Shown: piece after piece, positions 20,201 through 32,200 of the stretch | Position numbering within the stretch: the stretch's first letter is position 1 | Layout of the letters: each line of letters begins with the position of its first letter | Assembly (NCBI RefSeq): GCF_011075055.1 | Contig: NC_058147.1 | Span: forward strand, 14,260,001-14,324,000 | Direction of reading: 5' to 3' | DNA: 64,000 bases | Source: Mangifera indica | Lineage: Eukaryota > Streptophyta > Magnoliopsida > Sapindales > Anacardiaceae | Program-made: the position numbers and the translations under genes | The notes under the pieces: model-generated | Told to the model about the DNA's origin: nothing | Databases searched by the model: none | What the model saw: only the letters and a program-made list of their open reading frames with translations

Positions 20201-23200
20201 TAAAGGACCTTCTATTTCAGTTAACAAATGAAAATTAACGCTTATCCCATAACTATTGCTTCTTTCTACATTCCAACAATTTTTTGGTTTAAAAAAAAAC
20301 CTTGAAATCATTAATATCAACAATAAAATACAAGAAAATACATCTTCATACTTTGATTTATTTAAGTTTTTTTTGCTTGATTTCATTATTTTTTTAGTGT
20401 GAAATTGATTTTTAAAAAATAAGTTTGAATTGAAATGGTGAAGAGTTACGGTTTTCAAAGTATTCAAAAATTAGGAAAGAGGACAGTTTTGTTATTATTC
20501 GAAACGTTTAACTATATTTGTACAACTCTCTTTGATTTTGGGAATATTTTATTACTAAAATTGAAAGATTATCTTGAAAATAGATTACTTTAAAGATTTT
20601 TTGGTATAAATTATTACTATGTTTGATAAAAATAAATAGGTATAAATAATTATTGTGTTTGGTTAGAGGTTATGAAAGAATATTAGTATATTATTTTACT
20701 TAAATATCTTTAAATATAATTATTTTGAAATAATTTTATATTATTTGTTATATTAATTGAAAATATGATTATTTTTATCCTAAAAAAATTAATAAATAAA
20801 TTAATATTATAATAAAATCAAGATTACATTGGTAATATTTTAATACCTAAGGTGGAGGTGATAATTAGATTATCTCTTATATTATCTGTCACATCATTAT
20901 TGGTAATAAAATATTACCGAAATTTTTTATTACTTATAAACCAAACAAAATAATGTAAGTAATAAAAGATAAATTACCAAAGTACTTTTTACTTCCCGTC
21001 AACCAAACGTACCCTCAATGTGTTAGCTTTATAACTTAAGAACTAACAAAAATGTTTATATTGACAGTTTATTGAGTGTAGTTGCCTCGCTAGAAGGATA
21101 GTAGATGAGCTAGTCAACTATATGACATCATATCAAAATTTTATAATTATATATAATTATAAATACTCATATTATTTTTTATTTTTATATATTTTATTTT
21201 CTTATTAAGAATTTGATATAGTTAGTCAAATTATTAATATGTTTTAAAAGTCTGATTATATAAATCTTTTGATCATTTGTCAATAAAACAAAATGTTATA
21301 TTATATATTTTATTAATAGTATGTTGGAGTAATTTGGTATAGAAATTAAAACTATAAAAATATTTTGAAGAATAAAAATAATAAATAAATTCGGGTCAAT
21401 TTCGATCGAATCGAGTCAACTCAATATTAAAGGATTGGATTAAAGTTAAAAAATATTAATACGATTTTAATTAAGTTCGAATTAAAGTTGAAAGTCTTTA
21501 ACTTAAAATCTAAAGTGACATAATATGAACATGATCCAATAACATAATCTATTAAGTCTAATTATAAATAAGTTCTATCTTTACAATATTCACCTATTTC
21601 AATTCAATGTATAATAATTATTATTATTGTTATCATATACACATGGTGTATGTTTAGTTAATTATTTCTATGTTAATGATGTCTATACAATTAAAAATGA
21701 AATAAAAAATAATCCTTTAAAATTACTTATAAACAATTCATTAGAATAATTTCTCTCCATTACTTAAATTGTGCTATAATATATTTTCTTTTATTATTGA
21801 TAATTGATATAAAAGAATTTGGGTTTACGGCTAGATGGATGTACAAAGAACTTATTTATTATATGGTTGTTTACAATACAATATTGTTACCCTTGTCGAT
21901 CACAAGATAGGCATTAAGTGTTAAACCTCACTAAGCAGTCTTGACGCTTATGTGGGACCTTAGTCATATAATTCATATTTAAGATCCTAACATACCACCA
22001 TATTTGATGGTACTAACATCATTATTTGTAATAATGCGATAGTGATTCTAATACTAAATAATATAAACTTTAAGAGAGACACATCTGAAAAGCTAGCAGT
22101 TGAGCTTGAAAAATCCAAAAATATTTAAACTCCACATTTAAAGCTCATATTTTCTCATATCAAATCAATGTTTCATATTTTATACTTGAGATTCTAATAT
22201 TATCTCTAACTTTTCACTGAAATCTATTGCATTATATTTTATCACTGGTTAGAAATTTGTCTTAAAAAATCTATGTAAAAAATTTGCATTAAAATGCACT
22301 AACCCATAACTAAAATTTTGCACGCAATAATTTTGTAAAAGCTCAAGAGCTAAGATAAGGAGAACATTTCTTCTAATTTGATTGCAATATTACAGGTTAT
22401 TGAAAAGGGCATGGGCTCTTATATGTTTGGTTCAGTCTAGTTTCTAAAGATGTTGTTTCGTTTTGATTAATGTAGGAACTTTGTGGACATGTACAGCCCA
22501 TGCTTTTACTGCAATACTTGGTTCAGGTATTTTGTCATTGCCATGGAGCGTGGCTCAACTTGGTTGGATTATGGGACCCTTCGTTCTTGTTACCTTTGCA
22601 GCTATTACTTATTACGCTGCCGTCATTTTCTCTGATTGCTATCGAAGTCCTGATCCCATCACTGGAAGAAGAAACCGCACTTACATTGATGCCGTGAGAG
22701 CTATCTTAGGTATAATTCTTTTTCATTTCAATCCCCATCGAGACATTGTTTCCTAGTAATTGACATTAAACTTTACACAAAATATGTCATGAATACTTGT
22801 TATATCTAACATTTGTTTGGGTTAAATTATAGACTACTAAAATTCCTTCGTCTGCCACTAGCCAACGGTTAGAACTTACATGTAGTGCCATGAGATATGG
22901 AATATACATCAATTTGTCTTCCTAGCATTTATTTTAATAGCAGAGGAATTTGAGTATTTTTGTTATATTTAATCAGTCCTTTGAACGGGGAAATCTTTTT
23001 TACTCTAATTATATGACAGAAGAATGAAAAATTTCTCAACCCTTGTTACAGGTCCTACCGATTTACTGGTTTGTAGTATATTGCAATATATTATGTTGTG
23101 GGGAACAATGATTGGCTACACAATTACAGCCACCATTAGTGCAGCGTAAGTACATTCACCAAATAAATTTGTTGATTTGTTTTACCTGTTATATGATAGG

Positions 23201-24686
23201 TAAACCCCTTTATACATTGTCCTTCTACAATGTCACAGGAGTTTGAAGAAATCAACTTGTTTCCATGCGAAGGGACAGAACGCATCATGTGGCGTATCAG
23301 GAAATCTATACATGCTAATATTTGGAGCAATTGAAATTATTCTATCTCAATGCCCTAACTTGGAGAAAATAACATTCCTATCCATCATTGCCTCTGTTAC
23401 ATCTTTTCTATATTCTGCTATTGCACTTTCCCTATCGATTGCAAAATTTTCCTCTCATCTCGAGTTCAAAGGAACTTTCAAGGTTGCTAATAGTGGTACA
23501 GGTTTACCTACATCGACAAAGATCTGGAAAGCCTTTCAAGGTCTCGGAAACATTGCTTTTGCCTACAGCTACTCCAATATACTACTTGAAATCCAGGTTG
23601 ATTATGATTATTTTCTTTTATACTTCTTAACACTAATTATTACTCACATTTTAATTTCTTAAACTTGATTAAGGATACATTGAAGTCTCCCCCACATGAA
23701 AATACGGTAATGAAGAAAGCGACACTGTATGCAGTTGGTGCAACGACCCTGTTTTACATTTCTCTTGGATGCATGGGTTATGCCGCCTATGGAAATGATG
23801 CTCCTGGAAATATTCTCGCTGGATATTATAATCTATTCTGGCTTGTTGACATTGCCAACCTCGCTGTGGTTATACATTTGATTGGAGCTTATCAGGTATA
23901 TATCCCTCTTAAACTTAAACAAACTTAATTAGTAAGGGAAAAGTCTACCATACATTGACATGTATAAATTGTCATCTTTTTTCCTCAATTCTAACAATAA
24001 TTAACATGATTGGTGGATTTTAAGAGATTCTTCTCCGGGTAGAAAAGAAAAAGCTTCTTGTCGTATGTCTGATGTATCATACGCATTTCTAACGCTACTG
24101 ACTGCTGTCCTTGTTTTGTGAGAATCACATTATTATTACCTCACTGTCAAGCTCTTGGATTATGCCTGAGGGACTGACCAAGAACATACATAAGGGTGAA
24201 TAAGAGTACTATAGGTATTGATGTCTAAAAGTGATTTTCTGTTTGTGAATTTTTCAGGTATTTTCTCAACCACTTTTTGCCGTCCATGAGACTTGGATTG
24301 GAACAAGATGGCCAACTTCATTTTTCAACACTGATCACACAGCTAAACTCCCATTCATTAAAAAGTACACAATCCGGTTCACCTTGAGCAAGCTTCTGCT
24401 GCGAACAGTATTCGTTACTTTCACGACGGCCATAGCAATGATGTTCCCATTCTTCACTGCCATTCTTGGTCTTCTAGGAGCAGTTTCTTTCTGGCCACTG
24501 ACCGTGTATTTGCCGGTGAGCATGTACATTGTGCAAGCAAAGATCAAAAGAGGAAGCTCTAAATGGATATTGTTTCAAATTCTGGGGTTGTCATGCTTGA
24601 TTGTAACGCTCCTTTCTGCAATTGGTTCATTTGCAGATATTTTAGAGCAAATGAAGCATGCAAAGCTGTTTCATCTTCAAATCTAG
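17259..24686 (+). CDS. amino acid permease (AAP family), six exons, 460 aa
   Basis: Predicted H+-coupled amino acid importer of the plasma membrane, AAAP superfamily, plant AAP subfamily. Exons: 17259-17304, 22476-22709, 23052-23145, 23239-23596, 23674-23895, 24258-24686. All five introns are GT-AG and the joined frame is open. The short N-terminus MGSEMEAAEDGHIRTG leads into GTLWTCTAHAFTAILGSGIL (family GTVWTASAH..T.VIGSGVL), then SVAQLGWIMGP, the family block SDCYRSPDPITGRRN, GYTITATISAA, NIAFAYSYSNILLEIQDTLK, KKATLYAVG, CMGYAAYG..APGNIL, FWLVD.AN, GAYQVFSQPLFA and GAVSFWPLTVYLPVSMYI. About ten hydrophobic segments are visible and the length is normal for the family (460-490). The start was chosen because exon 1 splices in frame to the conserved core and lies below a TATA-like box. 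Closest member (AAP1-8) was not determined. It is probably functional. Confidence 0.93.
18448..18600 (+). repeat. intronic direct repeat, copy 1
   Basis: It pairs with 19016-19256 in the same orientation. The core TATATGGAATTAATCAAATT is identical in both and is flanked by matching TGTTAGG.CTA and GG.GAA.T words. The distal ends (TTAGTAGAATTA...TTCTAGG.TAGA) also match. The second copy has about 60 extra bases, including a T-run and CTCTCTAATGGCG. Confidence 0.75.
19016..19256 (+). repeat. intronic direct repeat, copy 2
   Basis: Second copy of the repeat at 18448-18600, about 570 bp downstream inside the same intron. Its upstream part (AAGTGCTCGCAGGTACACAT) is only loosely similar to the first copy. 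The origin could be an old local duplication or two relics of one short transposon family. Confidence 0.75.
19671..20120 (+). repeat. 44-bp tandem repeat array in permease intron 1
   Basis: About ten diverged units of 43-45 bp follow one another. The common pattern is TAGGTAATAATTTCAT, then AAATCAATTTGG, then AAATTTAATTAATTT. Successive TTAGG/TTATT unit starts fall near 19758, 19802, 19847, 19891, 19934 and 19979. The last units are broken by T-runs. It is nearly pure A/T and shows no reading frame. Confidence 0.8.
20590..21015. mobile_element. MITE-like AT-rich stretch in permease intron 1
   Basis: The right part (20840-21010) is full of GGTAAT/ATTACC words facing each other and ends CAACCAAACGTACCCTC, a form seen at the ends of small plant DNA transposons. 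The left part has ATTACTATGTTTGATAAA and ATTGTGTTTGGTTAGA, possible counterparts. Terminal repeats and a target duplication could not be fixed, so both limits and the call are tentative. Confidence 0.3.
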
Positions 24687-24771
24687 ATGCTTAAGTTACT
24701 CTTACAATTTGTTATGTCTACCAGTAATTAACCATTAGTTGGGATATATTTTTAGCGGTGTGCATGGTCTA
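24687..24771 (+). other. remaining 3' flank of the permease gene
   Basis: Only 85 bases separate the stop codon from the first retrotransposon LTR. They contain no AATAAA. The polyadenylation site of the permease therefore probably lies inside, or at the edge of, the LTR sequence that follows. Confidence 0.6.
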
Positions 24772-26459
24772 TGTGACAACTCTCTCTAGAAATATCCATT
24801 TAGAGGAAGAAGTAGCCTATTGAGACTATATGAGCATGCATTCACTTAATATTTAAATCCATTCGCAACAAAATCAAACATTCATCCATCAATATCAATT
24901 TACTAAAATACCCTTCACAAAGTAATTAACCCGAAGCGTACAAAGGATGTCCAAAGAAATACACATTTTCCCAAACTTAATTATGTAAATCAAGTCTGCA
25001 GTTATACATCAAAACATAAATCAATAACATAAATGAGATAACATAAATTGTAAAAAGACATATATGCCCTCATGTTGGATCTAAGCTTGCTGACCACCGC
25101 TCGCCCTACAACTATCATGATCACTGATATCTACACACATGAAAAGTACGAAATGAGTGAAAAGTCATTCAGCAAGTAGGAGACTCTACTACTATTTTTC
25201 AAATAATCTCCAAAATGCCCTTGTCTCGATCCACCATTACTTTGTCATCCGAAGTGTACCTCTAAACTCTCATTAGGATGATAACAAGTCATATATCTCA
25301 TAACTGTAAGTCATATTTATACCCAAGAACCTCTAGGCTACACAACATATATCTCAACATAACTTGTGTTCTACTCGATTATTAAGGAATCACTCTAGAT
25401 CCCAAGCTGGCATGACCATATCATCTTTCAGTGAAAGCATTATTATAACATTAAATTATAACTATATACTATGTTTACTGGATTGGATCAACATAGGGAT
25501 TTAACATCTTGACCATTTGAGCACTCACTATATAGTCCACTGGCTACATTACTATAACTATTGAATTATAACTATAAATATGTTCTACTATGAGCAAGTA
25601 CTTTACAGTGGGGTATGGTATCTTCCTGCCAACATGCCTTACTGTGGATGATGTAGGGAGTATATCCTTACAGTGCCCCTTTGAAAGGATCCTAGATGTG
25701 TCAAGTATGCATGCATCTTAAGTCATTTATCACCTCAGGCTGATTTTAGTTTTCACCTTGTACATAATCCTTGCCCTATCATTATCTCATCTCTCGAATA
25801 CATTGGGTAATACTATGTACCCAAAAAATTTGTGTTGTGTCTTGGGCAACCTCATATACATTCAGTCTAGTTCGTCTTAACTTTCTACACTGTGAACGAC
25901 ATCCCTATTGGATGGATGAGCATTCATGCACTTTCTCTTTGTGAACGATTAGTTCCTCACAAATGTTTCTCTTTTGTTCATCATGAATGAGCATCCTCAA
26001 TTCATGTGAACGAGCATTCAATTTTTCTCCAATTATAAATGATCATAATCCTTGCTCCTTCCTCATCATGCACCTTATTGCACATGAATGAGTGCTCACT
26101 TATCAGGTCAATAGGCATTCATCTTGGCTTGAAATTTAATCTCTCAAGACTTAGCTATTTTTTAGCTATGTAATTCTTTGAGGTATTTATGTCATTTCAC
26201 CCTATGTATGAATATTTGTGAAACATGAATGAGTGAATCTCATGCCTTAGTTAACCGTTTGTCAGTCAGTAACATCCAATAATCACTGGAATGCTAGAAA
26301 ATAAATATGGGTTTAACATGAATAAGCGTTTGTCCCATATCAAACGATTGTTCATGACCAATTAATTATGTGTTCCAAGCATGTGACAATCATCCTCACT
26401 TTATATAGGGGTCAATCATGATGTTTGGAAGGCATAAATCAGACTTATATCACATATCA
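24772..26459 (-). repeat. gypsy LTR fragment 'G', antisense to the permease
   Basis: The left edge TGTGACAACTCTCTCTAGAA resembles the LTR edge of element C (TATAACATCTCTCTCCAGGT at 44679). The stretch near 25140-25185 (GAGTGAAAAGTCATTCAGCAAGTAGG in two parts) has the same landmarks as C (GAGTGAAACACACTCAATAAGTAGG). From about 25890 to 26330 a motif of the type CATGAATGAGCATTC / GTGAACGAGCATTC recurs about eight times at irregular spacing. No TTACA right end is seen: the fragment stops where LTR H begins. Confidence 0.6.
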
Positions 26460-27755
26460 TGTAACACTCACGAGTATATCTCATAGGAATTATGGTTATT
26501 TTCTATATTCTTGTATGTATATGCTTGACTTAACCTGAATTAAACAAATTATTTGAAATTTTAAGTGAAGAGCGATCATGCACAGGGTGGTCATATATAT
26601 GTGTTGGTTGCCATGTCAACCGGATTAGATAAGTGTCACTTTGGATAATTTGAAGTGATTACGATCATGTGTAAGAGGACAGGCACCCATGTGTAACATT
26701 ACGCAGTAGCCATCTAAAAAAGGCATGTTAGCTACATTTTATGGGCATTATCCCTATCAATGTGCATGCATTTTCGGGAAAAGAAAGAGAGCGTAACAAA
26801 GTTTTTTTGTGATTATTGTAGCAATTCCTGTGCACCTTTCCGATGATCAAGTCAATGGTTGCAAAGGAGAGAAGAAGGGATATCAGTCATCTTTAGTTTT
26901 CTTGCAAAAGAAAAGGTGATTAGGTAAGGAGGACTCTTTACTCCTTCTGTTTAATGTATAATTTTGTTGTGGATTGAGGAATGACCTTCTACCAAAATGT
27001 TAATGAATTGATAGAAAGATTATAATTAAGTAATATTGTGATCTTGATGAATTCTTTTGATGAGAATATATACATGTATATGTAAAGATGCATTATGGTA
27101 ATTATTATATTTTGAAGATAGAGATTAATCTGTTTTAGTGAGATTAATGAAAGTGATATGGCCTAATGAATGATTAGGCTCATATTAATTATGTTGTTAT
27201 TGTTGTGATGATGGCTATATGAATAAATGCATCGAAAATTATGAATTAAACTTTAATGATCATAAGGCTATTATTTTGGATAAGTTAAAAATGCTTGAAT
27301 GTAATCTCAAATGCTTTATTAAGAGTAATGGTGCTTAAATCACATGATAAATAATTAGAAATGCCTCAGACGAGGTGTGAAATTGATAAGAAGATGTAAA
27401 GACAAATTAAAGGATGAATTAGGTCTATTTTCACGTTTATAGTAATCATACACGATCGTGTGGTATAGAACGCACACTTATTTATACGTAGCTAAGTTTT
27501 TAAGATATATATTTTTCAATGATCCAACAATTGTTGGATGCCATTAATAGATTAATAGTCAACTAGGGCATTAAGTTTGCCTGACTATATTCTATCTATG
27601 ACTCTATATGGGGTGAAAGGACAAAAATATCCCTAGGATGTAAGCTAATCAAAATGAAGTTAAGTATTGAACAAGTTTAAGTATATAAGAGGGCATATAC
27701 TCATCTTTAAAAGGCACATGCCTGTATGTGTTTAATAAAAAACACAAAGAGAATA
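26460..27755 (+). repeat. gypsy LTR fragment 'H', plus strand
   Basis: It starts TGTAACACTCACGAGTATAT and continues with words parallel to the LTR of element A (TTATGGTTATTTTCTAT against TTTTGGTCTTTTTAGTATTT). As in A, a gene-leader-like section with GAGAGAAGAAGGGATATC and AAGGTGATTAGGTAAGGA follows near 26860-26930. A palindromic ACACGATCGTGT lies at about 27450. It ends against the copia element at 27756 without a recognisable LTR terminus. Confidence 0.6.
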
Positions 27756-28678
27756 TGTAGTGAAAAAGGGTCATTCATGGCATGAAGAAGAATCTTTTCA
27801 TTGTAGGAAAAGATTCTACAATGAAATCTTTTCATTGTAGGAAAAATCTTTTCGTTGTCCAATCTTGATTGAGTTTAAGCTCATGGTTCATGAAAACCCT
27901 AATTTCCATGCTCTACAAATCGTCAATCAATATATTAGGAACACGTTATCATGAACATCTTTTGTATGACATGTATTCTACTTTGGCCAGAGATTTTGGT
28001 TTCCAATATTTATCAACATTTATACATGAACTCAAAACCAGATTGAGTCAGTAGATACTTTAAATCCAATAACTTTAAGTCAATGAATCCCAACTTGATC
28101 ATCACTCGTCTTTACATACAAATAATGCATGACCAACATGGTCATTCATACATAGCATGTCAAGCTTTGCATTTATGCACCATATGAACCATAAGCATCC
28201 ATATCGGATTCGACCATGATATCTCATGTCAAAGGATTAATCCATACATTTGAACAATCAAACCATAAGTCATTGATTACATTGCAATGACTAAGTGACT
28301 TATCACAATTGGTCATGTTAAAAAAGCAGCTCTCTAATTGTTAATGCATACTAATGCCTTAATAACATGAGCATCATCATCTCCTATACTAATATCATCT
28401 CATGATATTCAACGAAGGCATTCAGTATGCCTACTATGTGATATTATTGTCCAACTTATATCATATCCATAGGGAATCATTTGATAATTTAGTTTTACAT
28501 ACTACGTAAATTATTTGGATAGTTCATATACATATTTTATATTAAAGCAAATAAATGAAGTAGTTTATGTATATGACAAAAGAACTTTTCCTTTTATTAA
28601 TAAATTATTATTACAAATATACAAGATGAAACGTCTTAAAAGTGATAACACAAATGATTCCTAAGACATACACTAACA
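27756..28678 (-). repeat. copia 3' LTR (shortened)
   Basis: From 27848 to 28678 it aligns along its whole length with 34775-35600. The outermost 92 bp differ from the 5' LTR except for the last dozen bases, and the 5' copy is about 600 bp longer there, so part of this LTR has been deleted or replaced. Within 27797-27840 the word TTCATTGTAG occurs as direct, inverted and direct copies. Confidence 0.82.
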
Positions 28679-31120
28679 AAACTCCACTTACACTAAAGCC
28701 ATTTGTTATTGTATATCAAACCCATCTTCTCAAGATGATGGTCCAACTGCTTCATTGTCATCGTTTTAGTTAGTGGGTTAGTGACATTTTTTACTAAAAC
28801 AAAGTCTTTTGTTTCAATATCTCTCCAGTTCCTATGAATTCTCTCAAAATGTGATACTTATGATGAATATGTTTAGATTTTTTTTACAACTTTGGTTCTT
28901 TTGCCCATACAATAATACCAATATTGTCATAGAATATGGTTATTGGAACTGCACCAAATTTGGAACCGCACCAAATTTGGATACTAACTTGTGCATCCAT
29001 ATAACCATTTTTGAGATAACAATATCTTCAGCCTTTATAGTGGAGTCAACTATGGTTAATTGTTTGCAACTCTTCCAACTAACTATACCTCCATTACATA
29101 CGATAATGAACCTTGACGTAGACTTTCTAACATTAGTGTCTAACTAAAAATTAGAATCTAAGTATCCCTAAATGTTTAACTCTAAACATCCATAACTTAG
29201 AATTAGATCCTTAGTTCTTTTTAAGTACTTAAAGTTGATTTTACAGTCGACTAATGTTTTTCCTTTGGATTGGCCTAATATTTGCTTGTAACAGTTACGA
29301 AATATGCTATATCAGGTCTTGTACATAACATTACATACATAAGTCTACCTACAATTGAAGCATAAGGAACATTACACATTCGTTATCACTTTTCATTTAT
29401 CTTTGGACCCATTTCTTTAGAAAGATGAAGACTGTGAGTGAAGGGCAAAAGTCTTTTTTTTTTTTTTCCATATTGAACCTTTTTAGCAATTTTTCTACAT
29501 ACAATTTCTAGGATAATCCAATTATTATTTTCGTTCTATCTCTATATATGCAAATTTTAAAAACATAAGTCGCATCTCCTAAGATTTTCATTCATCATAT
29601 AAATATCATTATCCATCAATAGTATGCCATCAATATACAATATGAGAAATGTGACTGCATGATCCTTGACCCACTTGTAGACACAAGGTTTATTCAGATT
29701 CTTTACGAAACCAAATGATTTGGTTGTTTTAATAAACGATTTAGTGTCCATACTTGATTAGCATGCATGGATTCTATTTTAGAATTCATAGCCTTTAGCC
29801 ATCTGCTTGAATCAATATCTAACATAACTTTCTCATAACTTCTAAGATCATCACCATGATTTATTTCTCCCATTAAGAAGAATTTGAAATCCTACTCGTG
29901 AAAAATACTTATTTGCCTAAAGGTTTAGATACACTAGAAGAGTTTTATGCTAAAGTTATAGTATCTGATACTAAGGTTCATCAAATGGATGACCTAGCTT
30001 CAACACTATTGGCTTGAGGCTTTTTGGACTCTTCCTCGAGCTCAATGTTTCTTCTTGCACCACCTTCTTCCAAGAACTATTTCTCGAGAAAATGTGTATT
30101 TCTACTAATTATTATTTTTTGATAAGTCAGACAGTAAAAGTAATTCCTTAAACTATCTTTATATTTCTTATGAAATGACCCTTCTTTAATTTAACATCCA
30201 GTTTATATGTTTTAACTATTTTAACATAAGTTGGGTAGTCCCAAATTCTCATATAATTAAGATTTGGACTTTTCGAATGTTATAACTCATATAATGTTTT
30301 TTGGATAGATTTTGATGATACCTGATTAAGAATGTGCACAGAGGTTTGTAAGACATATCCCTATAATGACATTGGCATGTCTATGAAACTTACCATTGGT
30401 CATACCATGTCTAATAGGGTACACTTCCTTTTTTTAAATACACCATTATGCTAAGGTGTATATGGAGGAGTCATTTGAGAAATTAATCCATTGTCCTTTA
30501 AAAATTCTTGAAAATTTGTATTTAAGTATTCTTTTCCACAATCTGATTATAAGATTTTAATACTTTTTATAGTTTGTTTTTCTACTTCATTTTTGAATTC
30601 TCTAAACTTTTCAAAAGATTTGGATTTGTATTTCATTAAATATAGATACCCATTCCAAGAATAATCATCAATGATAGTAATGAAGCAATGAAATCCTCTC
30701 CTGATCATGCTACTCAATGGCCCACATATATCTAAATGTTTCAATTCTAGTAATTTTTTGGCACGTTCCCTTTTACTTTTAAAGGGAGATTTGGTTATCT
30801 TACTTTGGAGACATGATACACAGGTTGGATAGGGTTTTGAACCCAATAAGCTCAAAAGTCCATTTTCTCTAAGTTGAATTAATTTTTTTTCTCTTATATG
30901 ACCTAATCTATGATGCCATAGAATCTTGGGATTTGTTTCACTTCAAGTTCTTTTATTAGTAAGGGCATTCACTATATTATAATAATTCAGTTCCAAGTCA
31001 TACAAACCATTTGTATTTATAACTTTGCCCACTAAAACATTTCCAAAAAATATGAAACATCCATTTCCATTAAACTATACATTGTAACCAATTTTGCATA
31101 AAACAGAAACATAAATGATG
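28679..31120 (-). pseudogene. copia pol pseudogene (IN-RT-RNase H)
   Basis: Integrase remnant at about 30547-30855: CVSCLQSKITKSPFKSKRER, then ELKHLDICGPL and ITIIDDYSWNGYLYLMK, with DDYS carrying a core acidic residue. Reverse transcriptase C-terminal part at about 29557-29751: FGFVKNLNKPCVYKWVKDHA, then LYIDGILL, where the family has YVDD, so one catalytic Asp is Gly (29626-29637). The RNase H end at about 28690-28850 shows KYHILREFIGTGDIE, then NVTNPLTKTM, running up to AAGTGGAGTT, the polypurine tract beside the LTR. Stops and frame changes separate these blocks. The finger and palm N-terminal part (29760-30540) is barely readable. Confidence 0.85.
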
Positions 31121-32200
31121 TTCCTAGTGGCCTTCTCAAAATACAGAACTTTACACAATCTCAAAATATGCCTTGGTGCTAGTCGTATAAGGCAAATCCC
31201 TATGGCCTTGGCTGTAACTTTTACCCTATTTGTCATCTCCAAAATGATCTCGCATTTTGACCAAACAAAACTATTTTAAAGTGTTTGCATAAAAATACAT
31301 ATATGATATGCTACTATTGAATCTAGTATCTAGGAATGATTATCTGAATTCAAACTTAATTCAAATTCAATAACTTGACAGTGGATTATACCTATTTTGT
31401 TCTTCTTAAGACATTCTAAGTATTAAGGACAATTCCTTTTTCAATGTTCATCATGTTGGTAATGGAAACACTTTCCCTTTGCCCTTACCTTTTCCACCTT
31501 GGTTGCACCCTTATTAAAATTTCCTTTTTTAGGTCCAATATTTGGACCCTTTTTCTATTATTCTTGGGTTTTTTATTTGCTCTACTAGTAGAAGCCATAT
31601 AGACATCCTTATGTTCCATTCTCATAAAAATCTTGAAGTTCATTAAGCAAGTCAGGAAGTGTTCACTCTATTCTGTTCAACTTATAATTAGTTATAAAAA
31701 ATTTATAACTCAATGAGAGGGACTGTAGAATCGTATTCACTTTAAAGTGCTTTGGCATGACTACCCTGTACACATCCAATTGCTCCAATTTGTTGATCAT
31801 TTTTATAATATGATCATCTTGTAGCAATCTTTCTCTAAGTCTCATATTAATGAGTGAAACACATAACTCATATTCTACCACTTTTAAATTCTCATTATAC
31901 AACTCTTGTAGAGCGATGAGGATATCATATGCACTCGAAATATTTTCATGTTTAGTTTGGAGCTCTCTATTCATTGAGGTCAACATGTAGCATCAAGCTC
32001 TCCTATTATCCTCAATCCATGTTTCAAACGTTTTTTGTTCTTCCTTAGAGGCATCTGAAGCTATGTTAATAGGAACTTGTGCTTCCAAAACATAGGGTAT
32101 CTTCTCAAAATCTAGAACTATTCTGAGTTCCTTAGTCAATCCTTGAAATTCGGTCCTACCAATATATTATTGTCCATAATTCTTAGGAGTATGTTATTGG
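31121..32200 (-). pseudogene. copia gag pseudogene
   Basis: The best open piece (31663-31986) reads MLTSMNRELQTKHENISSAY, then DILIALQELYNE, LINMRLRERLLQDDHIIKM and ILQSLSLSYKFFITNYKLNR, matching the UBN2-type Gag of plant copia elements. Upstream (32000-32190) lie traces of the N-terminus (NFKDWLRN, EEQKTFETWIEDNRRA). The zinc knuckle at about 31429-31470 reads CFHYQHDEH-stop-KRNC: the second Cys is Tyr and the Trp codon is TGA. Confidence 0.85.

Larger units (their letters stand above)
17305..22475 (+). other. 5.2-kb first intron of the permease gene
   Basis: It begins GTAAGC and ends TGTAG. It is far longer than the other four introns (77-362 bp) and contains no recognised coding sequence. 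From left to right it holds a GC-rich 23-bp pocket (18043-18065), a pair of diverged direct repeats (18448-18600, 19016-19256), a CTCGAA/TTCGAG-rich stretch (19260-19480), a 44-bp tandem repeat array (19671-20120), a MITE-like stretch (about 20590-21015) and further AT-rich DNA. The stretch 17620-17900 is unlike its surroundings (less AT-rich, C-rich runs) and may be an old transposon fragment, not identified. Confidence 0.85.

Noticed and set aside
22500..22697. 65-codon plus-strand open frame
   Set aside because: Frame-shifted shadow of permease exon 2.
24335..24547. 70-codon minus-strand open frame
   Set aside because: Antisense shadow of permease exon 6, whose plus-strand frame matches the AAP family.
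25890..26340. CRISPR-like array from the recurring CATGAATGAGCATTC
   Set aside because: The units are diverged, the spacing is irregular, the host is a plant and the region is an LTR.
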